A DNA stretch of 64,000 nt from an uncultured Lachnospiraceae bacterium (GTDB taxonomy: Bacteria > Bacillota > Clostridia > Lachnospirales > Lachnospiraceae), in NCBI GenBank assembly GCA_934899185.1, contig CAKXYI010000002.1:248001-312000 (forward strand). Direction: 5' to 3'. Positions 57,055 to 64,000 of the stretch are shown in pieces. A program made the translations under genes and the position numbers. Position 1 is the stretch's first letter, and every line of letters begins with the position of its first letter. The notes below the pieces were generated by a model that was not told where the DNA came from, did no database searches, and was given only the letters and a program-made list of their open reading frames with translations.

Positions 57055-58728
57055 TTGAGCAAAAAACAACAACAGAATACAGGGAAATTAAAGATCATTC
57101 CATTGGGCGGACTGGAACAGATTGGAATGAACATCACTGCTTTCGAATATGACGAAAGTATTATTGTCGTGGATTGCGGACTTGCATTTCCAGAGGATGA
57201 CATGCTGGGAATCGACTTGGTTATCCCTGACATTTCTTACCTGAAAGAGAACGAGGACAAGGTCAAAGGTTTCTTTATCACCCATGGTCACGAGGATCAT
57301 ATCGGTGCCATTCCTTATGTCATGAAGGAACTCAATGTGCCGATCTACGCAACCAAACTGACCAATGGTTTGATCGAAAACAAGTTAAAAGAGCACAATC
57401 TTTTGACAAAAGTAAAGCGCAAGGTCGTAAAGTATGGACAGCATATCAATCTGGGAGATTTCCGTGTAGAGTTTATCCGTACCAACCATAGTATCCAAGA
57501 TGCAGCGGCGCTTGCTATCTATTCACCGGCAGGTATTGTGGTACACACCGGCGATTTTAAGGTGGATTACACACCGGTTTATGGAGATGCGATCGACTTG
57601 CAGCGTTTCGGAGAACTTGGCAAGAAGGGGGTTCTGGCGCTCATGTGTGATAGTACCAATGCAGAGCGCAAGGGCTTTACTCAGTCAGAGCGTACCGTAG
57701 GAAAGACGATTGAGGCACTTTTTGCGGAACACACTAATTCCCGTATCATCATCGCGACGTTTGCATCCAATGTTGACCGTGTGCAGCAGATTATCAATAT
57801 TGCCCACAAGTTTGATCGAAAGGTAGTTGTGGAAGGACGCAGTATGGTCAATATCATCGCCACGGCATCAGAACTCGGTTATCTGAAGGTGCCGGACAAC
57901 ACGTTGGTCGATATTGAGATGTTAAAGAATTATCCGGATGAAAAGACGGTATTGATCACGACCGGCAGCCAGGGTGAGTCTATGGCAGCCCTTTCCCGTA
58001 TGGCTAATGGCACCCACCGCAAGGTATCTATCAAGCCGAACGATACCATCATTTTCAGTTCCCATCCGATCCCGGGAAATGAAAAGGCAGTGACCAATGT
58101 CATCAATGAACTTTGCAAAAAGGGAGCCAATGTGATCTTCCAGGATGTGCATGTTTCCGGGCATGCCTGTGAAGAAGAGATCAAGTTGATCTATTCTTTG
58201 GTACATCCGAAGTATGCGATACCGGTGCATGGAGAGTACAAGCATCTGATTGCACAAGCAAAGATCGCTGAAAATCTTGGCATGGATAAGGACAACATCT
58301 TTATCTTGTCTTCCGGCGATGTTTTGGAACTGAATGAAAACAGTGCAAAGGTAGCAGGTCATGTACACACAGGTGCGATCATGGTCGATGGACTCGGTGT
58401 TGGCGATGTCGGCAATATCGTATTGCGTGACCGTCAGCATTTAGCAGAGGATGGTATCATTATTGTAGTGCTTACCTTAGAGTCCGGTAGCGGACGTGTC
58501 TTAGCAGGACCGGATATCGTGTCCCGCGGATTTGTCTATGTGCGTGGTGCAGAAGATCTTATGGACAGCGCAAGAGCCGTATTGAATGATACCATGGATC
58601 GCCTGCAGGATAAGAATGTGACAGACTGGACAAAGATCAAGAACGAGATCAAGGATTCTCTGGGAGATTTCGTATGGAAAGAGACACAGAGACGTCCGAT
58701 GATCATGCCGATCATTATGGAAGTGTAA
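57055..58728 (+). CDS. Ribonuclease J
   Basis: 557 residues. Metallo-beta-lactamase/beta-CASP nuclease that degrades and matures RNA from the 5' end. Zinc motif HGHEDH at residues 77-82; second motif HTGDFKVDY; beta-CASP region TGSQGE and SSHPIPGNE; then VHVSGHACEEE and the C-terminal domain. The start is TTG 57055, nine bases after AGGAGG. Which of RNJ1/RNJ2 it is cannot be said. It sits between the ireB operon and the TrmR-like gene. Confidence 0.95.
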   Translation: MSKKQQQNTGKLKIIPLGGLEQIGMNITAFEYDESIIVVDCGLAFPEDDMLGIDLVIPDISYLKENEDKVKGFFITHGHEDHIGAIPYVMKELNVPIYATKLTNGLIENKLKEHNLLTKVKRKVVKYGQHINLGDFRVEFIRTNHSIQDAAALAIYSPAGIVVHTGDFKVDYTPVYGDAIDLQRFGELGKKGVLALMCDSTNAERKGFTQSERTVGKTIEALFAEHTNSRIIIATFASNVDRVQQIINIAHKFDRKVVVEGRSMVNIIATASELGYLKVPDNTLVDIEMLKNYPDEKTVLITTGSQGESMAALSRMANGTHRKVSIKPNDTIIFSSHPIPGNEKAVTNVINELCKKGANVIFQDVHVSGHACEEEIKLIYSLVHPKYAIPVHGEYKHLIAQAKIAENLGMDKDNIFILSSGDVLELNENSAKVAGHVHTGAIMVDGLGVGDVGNIVLRDRQHLAEDGIIIVVLTLESGSGRVLAGPDIVSRGFVYVRGAEDLMDSARAVLNDTMDRLQDKNVTDWTKIKNEIKDSLGDFVWKETQRRPMIMPIIMEV

Positions 58729-58729
58729 G

Positions 58730-59371
58730 ATGATAGTAGATGAACGTTTCCTGACCTATCTAAGATCCTTAGAAGGTCAGGAGATTGATTATATTGCTGC
58801 AATAGAAAAAGAGGCATTGGAAACCTATGTGCCTATCATCCGCAAAGATACGCAGACTTTTATGAAGTTCTTAATGCAGACCCTGCGTCCTGAGCAGATC
58901 TTAGAAGTCGGTACGGCAGTCGGGTTTTCTGCGCTTTTGATGGAGGCGTATGATCCCGTCGATTGCCAGATCACGACGATAGAGAATTATCCGCCGCGGA
59001 TACCGATCGCGCGGGCGAATTTTGCGCGTGCAAAAAAAGAGGCGTGTATCCATTTGATTGAGGGGGATGCGCAGGACGTTCTGCCGACCCTGACGGGTTC
59101 TTATGATTTTATCTTCATGGATGCCGCCAAGGGACAGTATCCCATCTTTTTGCCGGAGATCAAAAGGCTGATGCATTCCGGCAGTGTTCTTGTGACAGAC
59201 AATGTTTTGCAGGATGGAGATCTGATCGAGTCCCACTATGCGATTGAACGGCGAAACCGCACTATCCACAAGCGGATGCGGGAATATCTTTATAGTCTGA
59301 CGCATGACGAGGACCTGGTCTGCAGTATTCTGCCCGTTGGTGACGGACTTGCCGTCTGTACCATGAAATAA
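58730..59371 (+). CDS. O-methyltransferase, TrmR (YrrM)-like
   Basis: 213 residues, class I SAM methyltransferase: EVGTAVGFSALLMEAY (motif I), IENYP, FIFMDAAKGQY (metal-binding Asp), VTDNVLQDG. In Bacillus YrrM/TrmR methylates 5-hydroxyuridine 34 to 5-methoxyuridine in tRNA, and the U32 peptidase next to it makes the hydroxyuridine, as seen here. Catechol O-methyltransferase-like folds make a small-molecule role possible, but context favours tRNA. Starts 1 bp after RNase J stop. Confidence 0.88.
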   Translation: MIVDERFLTYLRSLEGQEIDYIAAIEKEALETYVPIIRKDTQTFMKFLMQTLRPEQILEVGTAVGFSALLMEAYDPVDCQITTIENYPPRIPIARANFARAKKEACIHLIEGDAQDVLPTLTGSYDFIFMDAAKGQYPIFLPEIKRLMHSGSVLVTDNVLQDGDLIESHYAIERRNRTIHKRMREYLYSLTHDEDLVCSILPVGDGLAVCTMK

Positions 59372-59433
59372 GAATTTCTGGAACGGAATAGCAGTGATAG
59401 AAATAGAATAGAATTTTAAAATTGGAGTCATAC

Positions 59434-60663
59434 ATGAGAGACATTGAGTTGCTGGTGCCAGCCAGCAGTCTGGAAGTATTAAAAGTAGCCGTGATCTTTG
59501 GAGCAGACGCGGTATATATCGGTGGCGAGGTCTATGGGTTACGTGCCAAAGCCAAGAATTTTTCAAAAGAAGACATGGCAGAGGGCATTGCTTTTGCACA
59601 TACACATGGGGTTAAGGTCTATGTAACAGCCAACATCCTGGCACATAACGGAGATCTGCCCGGCGTGCGCCGCTACTTTGAAGAATTAAGGGAATTAAAA
59701 CCGGATGCACTTATCATTGCGGATCCGGCGGTCTTTACGATCGCGCGCGAGGTGTGCCCGGAGATTGATATCCATATCAGCACCCAGGCAAATAATACCA
59801 ATTATGGTACATACAATTTTTGGCATGGACTTGGCGCTACCCGTGTGGTATCAGCGAGAGAGTTATCTTTGAAAGAAATCAAAGAGATTCGTCAGAATAT
59901 CCCGGATGATCTGGAAATCGAGACCTTTATCCATGGGGCTATGTGCATTTCTTATTCCGGCAGATGTCTGCTCAGCAACTATTTTACCGGACGAGATGCC
60001 AACCGTGGTGCCTGCACGCATCCTTGCCGCTGGAAATATGCGGTGGTAGAGGAACAGCGACCGGGCGAGTATCTGCCGGTCTATGAGAATGAAAGAGGAA
60101 CTTATATCTTTAATTCCAAAGACCTGTGCATGATCGAGCACATCCCGGAATTGATCGATGCGGGGATCGACAGTTTTAAGATCGAAGGTCGTATGAAGAC
60201 AGCCCTTTATGTGGCAACGGTTGCCAGAACCTATCGCAAGGCAATCGATGATTATCTGGAATCCGAGGAAAAATATCGCGTCAATATGTCGTGGTATCAG
60301 GAGCAGATCTCAAATTGTACTTATCGCCAGTTTACCACAGGATTTTTCTTTGGAAAGCCTTCCGAGGAGGCACAGATCTATGATAGTAATACCTACATCA
60401 AGGAATACACCTATCTTGGCATTGTTGGGGAATGTAATGACGAGGGCTTGTATGCGATCGAGCAGCGCAACAAGTTTTCTGTAGGAGAGACTATTGAAAT
60501 TATGAAGCCAAATGGCGATAATATAGAAGTAGTCGTAAGACGTATTGTAAATGAGGATGGGGAAGATATGCCGAGCGCACCGCATCCGAAGCAAAAATTA
60601 TGGATTGACTTAGGACAGCCGTTAGATCAGTTTGACATCTTAAGGAGAAAAGAGGAGGACTAA
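59434..60663 (+). CDS. U32 family peptidase, TrhP-like (tRNA hydroxylation)
   Basis: About 409 residues. Barrel domain begins IELLVPASSLEVLKVAVIFGADAVYIGGE; the family Cys cluster MCISYSGRCLLSNYF and GACTHPCRW is intact, likely binding an Fe-S cluster. Family members TrhP/RlhA hydroxylate U34 of tRNA or C2501 of 23S rRNA using prephenate. Neighbouring TrmR-like methyltransferase suggests ho5U34 to mo5U34. ATG 59434 follows GGAG; a TTG 59422 is in frame but overlaps that site. Confidence 0.9.
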   Translation: MRDIELLVPASSLEVLKVAVIFGADAVYIGGEVYGLRAKAKNFSKEDMAEGIAFAHTHGVKVYVTANILAHNGDLPGVRRYFEELRELKPDALIIADPAVFTIAREVCPEIDIHISTQANNTNYGTYNFWHGLGATRVVSARELSLKEIKEIRQNIPDDLEIETFIHGAMCISYSGRCLLSNYFTGRDANRGACTHPCRWKYAVVEEQRPGEYLPVYENERGTYIFNSKDLCMIEHIPELIDAGIDSFKIEGRMKTALYVATVARTYRKAIDDYLESEEKYRVNMSWYQEQISNCTYRQFTTGFFFGKPSEEAQIYDSNTYIKEYTYLGIVGECNDEGLYAIEQRNKFSVGETIEIMKPNGDNIEVVVRRIVNEDGEDMPSAPHPKQKLWIDLGQPLDQFDILRRKEED

Positions 60664-60668
60664 GGATT

Positions 60669-61718
60669 ATGGCACAGGAGAAGTATGTAGCATATGTAGG
60701 AACTTATACACATGAGAATAGTATTGGTATTCACGTGTATGACATTGACATGGAAAAGGGAAAACTGACAGAGCGAAGTGTGGCACCGATCAGTAATCCA
60801 TCCAATATTGCCGTTGCACACAGCGGCAAATATCTGTATTCCATTGAGGATGAGGGCGTTGCTTCTTTTTCTATCGATGAAAATGGAGATCTGACCAAGA
60901 TCAATCAGGCATGGATTGGTGGCATGCGTGCCTGCTATGTAGAGATCGATTCCAATGACCGTTATTTGTTTTTGGCAGGATTTCATGATGGCAAGGTGAC
61001 CATGATGCGCCTGAATGAGGATGGCAGCATTGCCGGTATCGCAGATGGCGTTTTTCATCAGGGAGTCGGTAAAAGTTCAGTAGAAAAGCGTATGGATCCG
61101 AGAGTGTCCTGTACCAAATTGACACCGGATGAGAAGTACCTTTGCGCGGTAGATTGGGGACTCAACCAGATCAAGATCTACGAGGTTGATTATGAAGAGG
61201 GCAAACTGCATTTATATGACATTTTGCGTTTCCCATTCAATAGTGCACCGCGCCGTATCCGTTTTTCCAAGGATGGCAAGTTTGCCTATGTATTGGAAGA
61301 AACAACCAATATGGTTGACATTTATACTTATGACTTGCGTGATGGCAAGCCGGTATTTGAAAGGATCAAGACGACCTCAGTTCTGGAAAAAGAGGATTCA
61401 CTGGCGTCTGGTTCTGCACTTGAGTTTGCGCCGGATGGCAAGTATCTGTATGTATCTTTGGACGGAGCCAACGAGGTGGTCTGTCTTGCCGTAGGTGAGG
61501 ATGGTCTATTGTCCATTGAGGAAACGACCAAGATCAGCGGGGATTATCCAAAGTGCATCACTATTTTGCCAGATAATAAGACACTGGTCTCTTTGAACCA
61601 TGATTCCAATGAGATCCGTACCTTTACCGTAGATCATGAAAAGAAATGTGTACTGATGAAGAATCCACCGGTACGCGTGGATAAGCCAAACAGCATTGTG
61701 GTACACAAATTAGTATAA
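60669..61718 (+). CDS. Lactonase family protein (6-phosphogluconolactonase-like)
   Basis: 349-residue seven-bladed beta-propeller of the Pgl/YkgB lactonase family; the repeating pattern is visible (VAYVGTYTHENSIGIHVYDID, PSNIAVAHSGKYLYSI, CTKLTPDEKYLCAVDWG, ALEFAPDGKYLYVSLDG). No signal peptide, so cytosolic. It would hydrolyse 6-phosphogluconolactone in the oxidative pentose phosphate route, though the family is broader. Starts 5 bp after the U32 gene. Confidence 0.85.
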   Translation: MAQEKYVAYVGTYTHENSIGIHVYDIDMEKGKLTERSVAPISNPSNIAVAHSGKYLYSIEDEGVASFSIDENGDLTKINQAWIGGMRACYVEIDSNDRYLFLAGFHDGKVTMMRLNEDGSIAGIADGVFHQGVGKSSVEKRMDPRVSCTKLTPDEKYLCAVDWGLNQIKIYEVDYEEGKLHLYDILRFPFNSAPRRIRFSKDGKFAYVLEETTNMVDIYTYDLRDGKPVFERIKTTSVLEKEDSLASGSALEFAPDGKYLYVSLDGANEVVCLAVGEDGLLSIEETTKISGDYPKCITILPDNKTLVSLNHDSNEIRTFTVDHEKKCVLMKNPPVRVDKPNSIVVHKLV

Positions 61719-61734
61719 AAGCGAAGGAGAAAAG

Positions 61735-62829
61735 ATGGCTGGATCGATCTTTGGCGAAAGTTTTCGCATCAGCACCTGGGGTGAGTCCCACGGGGCAGCA
61801 CTGGGCGTCGTTATTGATGGTGTGCCGGCGGGCTTGACGCTGGATGAAAAGAGAATACAGGAATTCATGGATAGACGTAAGCCGGGACAGTCCAAGTTTA
61901 CAACCGCCAGAAAAGAAGCGGATGCCATTGAAATCTTATCCGGTGTCTTTGAGGGAAAGACGACCGGGACACCAATATCTATGATGGTGAGAAATGCGGA
62001 CCAACATTCCAAGGATTACTCCAACATTGCCGAGATCTTCCGTCCGGGTCATGCTGACTATACCTTCTGGGAAAAGTACGGGATCCGCGATTATCGCGGT
62101 GGCGGCAGATCCAGCGGCAGAGAGACGATCGGCAGGGTTGCGGCAGGGGCTGTGGCAGTGCAGATCTTAGAGGCACTGGATATTCATCTGACGACATATA
62201 CCAAGTCGATCGGACCGGTCAGCATTTCTTCTTTTGATGCTGATGAGATCAAAAAGAATCCTCTTGCCATGCCGGATGCAGATGCTGCAGAAAAGGCGCA
62301 GGAATATCTGGAAGAATGTATCAGCAGACAGGATTCCGCAGGCGGTGTGATCGAATGTTCTATCACAGGGATGCCAGCAGGGATTGGAGAGCCGGTTTTT
62401 GATAAATTGGATGCCTCCCTTGCCAAGGCGATGCTTTCCATCGGAGCGGTCAAAGGTTTTGAGATCGGGGATGGATTTGCGGCAGCGACAAGCAATGGAT
62501 CGACCAATAATGATGCCTTTGCCATCCGTGAGGGTGCCGTTGTCAAGCAGACAAACCATTCCGGTGGTGTGCTGGGAGGTATGAGTGATGGCGATGAGAT
62601 CGTCTTTCGTGTGGCAGTTAAGCCAACGCCATCCATCAGCCGGACGCAAGAGACCGTGGATATCCATGGACAGGAGCAGCAGATCGAGATCCACGGCAGA
62701 CATGATCCGGTCATCGTACCGCGGGCAGTCGTTGTTGTAGAGAGCATGGCAGCGATCACTTTAGTGGATGCTCTTTTTGCCAATATGAGCGCTAGGATGG
62801 ACGGTATCATAGATTTTTACAAGAAATGA
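61735..62829 (+). CDS. aroC: Chorismate synthase
   Basis: 364 residues. FMN-dependent enzyme making chorismate from EPSP. Signatures: STWGESHGAALGVVIDGVP, RRKPGQSKFTT, DQHSKDYSNI, YRGGGRSSGRETIGRVAAGA, and SNGSTNNDAF. Full length. Located between the lactonase and tgt, with GAAGGAG 6 bases before the ATG. Oddly the aro operon partners are not seen. Confidence 0.97.
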   Translation: MAGSIFGESFRISTWGESHGAALGVVIDGVPAGLTLDEKRIQEFMDRRKPGQSKFTTARKEADAIEILSGVFEGKTTGTPISMMVRNADQHSKDYSNIAEIFRPGHADYTFWEKYGIRDYRGGGRSSGRETIGRVAAGAVAVQILEALDIHLTTYTKSIGPVSISSFDADEIKKNPLAMPDADAAEKAQEYLEECISRQDSAGGVIECSITGMPAGIGEPVFDKLDASLAKAMLSIGAVKGFEIGDGFAAATSNGSTNNDAFAIREGAVVKQTNHSGGVLGGMSDGDEIVFRVAVKPTPSISRTQETVDIHGQEQQIEIHGRHDPVIVPRAVVVVESMAAITLVDALFANMSARMDGIIDFYKK

Positions 62830-62860
62830 CAATCCTATTATATATAGAAAGAAAAGAAAT

Positions 62861-63991
62861 ATGTATAAAGTTTTAAAAACAGAAGGAAGAGCAAAAAGAG
62901 CGACCATGGAGACCGTGCATGGAATCATCCAGACACCGGTCTTTATGAATGTAGGAACGGTTGCAGCGATCAAGGGTGCGGTATCGACAGATGACCTGCA
63001 TGATATTGGTACACAGGTGCAACTGTCCAATACCTATCATTTGCATGTGAGAACCGGAGATAAGACCATCAAGGAACTTGGCGGTCTGCATAAGTTTATG
63101 GTATGGGATCGTCCGATCCTTACCGATTCCGGTGGATTTCAGGTATTCTCCCTGCGGGGACTGCGCAAGATCAAGGAAGAGGGAGTTTACTTCCAGTCAC
63201 ATATTGACGGACACAAGATCTTTATGGGACCGGAAGAAAGTATGCAGATCCAGTCAAATCTGGGATCGACCATCGCCATGGCATTTGACGAATGTCCGAG
63301 CAGCCGTGCAGACAGACAGTATGTGACGGATTCCGTCAATCGTACCACACGCTGGCTTGCCAGATGCAAGGCAGAGATGCAGCGTCTGAATAGTCTAGAT
63401 GATACGATCAACAGGAACCAGTTGCTCTTTGGTATCAATCAGGGGGCTATTTATTCCGATATCCGTATTGAGCAGGCAAAGCAGATCGCAGAGATGAATC
63501 TGGATGGTTATGCTGTGGGCGGACTTGCTGTAGGGGAGTCTCATGAGGAGATGTATCATATCCTGGAGGAGACTGTTCCTTACCTGCCACAGGACAAGCC
63601 AACCTATCTGATGGGTGTTGGTACACCGGCAAATATCTTAGAGGGTGTGGAGCGCGGCATTGATTTCTTCGATTGTGTTTATCCGAGCCGTAATGGTCGC
63701 CATGGACATGTCTATACTGGTCATGGCAAGTTGAATCTTTTCAATCAGAAATACGAAAAGGATATGCGACCGATTGAGGAAGGATGCGGATGCCCTGCAT
63801 GCCGTACCTATTCCAGAGCCTATATCCGTCATTTGCTCAAGGCAAAAGAGATGCTGGGCATGCGCCTTTGCGTGTTGCATAACCTGTATTTCTACAATCA
63901 CATGATGGAAGAGATTCGGGATGCTTTGGATGCTGGAGATTTCGCAGGATACAAGAAACGCAAGTTAGAGGGCATGGAAGCCGGAGAATAA
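62861..63991 (+). CDS. tgt: Queuine tRNA-ribosyltransferase (Tgt)
   Basis: 376 residues. Exchanges guanine 34 of tRNA(Asn, Asp, His, Tyr) for preQ1. The general acid region LTDSGGFQVFSL, FDECPSS, and the second Asp in FDCVYPSRNGRHGHVYT are all visible; zinc ligands are in EEGCGCPACRTYSRAYIRHL and the later His. The gene ends 9 bp before the window. Upstream 31 bp gap from aroC; queA is not in view. Confidence 0.97.
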   Translation: MYKVLKTEGRAKRATMETVHGIIQTPVFMNVGTVAAIKGAVSTDDLHDIGTQVQLSNTYHLHVRTGDKTIKELGGLHKFMVWDRPILTDSGGFQVFSLRGLRKIKEEGVYFQSHIDGHKIFMGPEESMQIQSNLGSTIAMAFDECPSSRADRQYVTDSVNRTTRWLARCKAEMQRLNSLDDTINRNQLLFGINQGAIYSDIRIEQAKQIAEMNLDGYAVGGLAVGESHEEMYHILEETVPYLPQDKPTYLMGVGTPANILEGVERGIDFFDCVYPSRNGRHGHVYTGHGKLNLFNQKYEKDMRPIEEGCGCPACRTYSRAYIRHLLKAKEMLGMRLCVLHNLYFYNHMMEEIRDALDAGDFAGYKKRKLEGMEAGE

Positions 63992-64000
63992 ATCTAAAAG

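Overview
The window reads as a chromosomal segment of a low-to-mid GC Gram-positive anaerobe of class Clostridia, most likely family Lachnospiraceae. The evidence is the gene order lepA-hemW-hrcA-grpE-dnaK-dnaJ, a CIRCE operator, IreB/RuvX/DUF1292/RNase J, a ThiI without a rhodanese domain, lipoprotein signal peptides, a GPH symporter and AraC-driven glycan genes. The genus is not decided from sequence alone.

Layout. (1) 1-7.4 kb: 3' end of lepA, hemW, then the HrcA/CIRCE heat-shock operon hrcA-grpE-dnaK-dnaJ with a terminator. (2) 7.4-8.6 kb: a histidine phosphatase and then a striking ~600 bp imperfect palindrome (7966-8564) that fills the gap between two convergent genes. (3) 8.6-42.1 kb: a glycan/glycoside utilisation island. 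It holds two paralogous AraC regulators, a membrane-tethered domain-permuted GH3, a cytosolic GH3, GH43, GH78 rhamnosidase, GH1, a GPH sugar symporter, six esterase-like hydrolases (one frameshifted), two InlB-repeat/beta-helix lipoproteins and a third lipoprotein, three NAD(P)-dependent SDR/epimerase enzymes (one with a C-terminal zinc ribbon), a chemoreceptor, and an embedded two-gene HipA-like kinase/HTH module. (4) 42.2-51.4 kb: another chemoreceptor, then prmA-rsmE, a cysteine desulfurase-thiI pair, a HPr-like protein lacking the phospho-histidine, mtaB and a LytR-CpsA-Psr protein. (5) 51.6-55.9 kb: a 1410-residue cell-surface protein. (6) 56-64 kb: ireB-ruvX-DUF1292, RNase J, a TrmR-like methyltransferase, U32 peptidase, lactonase, aroC and tgt.

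How it fits together. In Bacillus and many Firmicutes dnaJ is followed directly by prmA-rsmE-mtaB. Here about 37 kb of accessory genes separates dnaJ from prmA, so the glycan island looks like an insertion into, or expansion within, a conserved operon. Extracellular tethered enzymes and esterases would deacylate and trim an acylated, rhamnose/glucose/pentose-containing glycoside. The GPH symporter would import the product, cytosolic GH1/GH3/GH78/GH43 would finish it, and the oxidoreductases might act on sugar or aglycone. Two shared upstream motifs suggest two regulons: a CGCTAACATAAYTACAAG-type site whose end sits at the -35 position, and TGCAATAA direct repeats 20 bp apart. Each may belong to one AraC protein.

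Most unusual items: the giant palindrome and its related GGGACG hairpins, always within about 11 bp of a stop codon; promoters nested inside the arm of a hairpin or terminator; the HipA-like/HTH pair with a duplicated 24-bp operator; and the SDR-zinc-ribbon fusion. I saw no tRNA, rRNA, CRISPR array, transposase or integrase.
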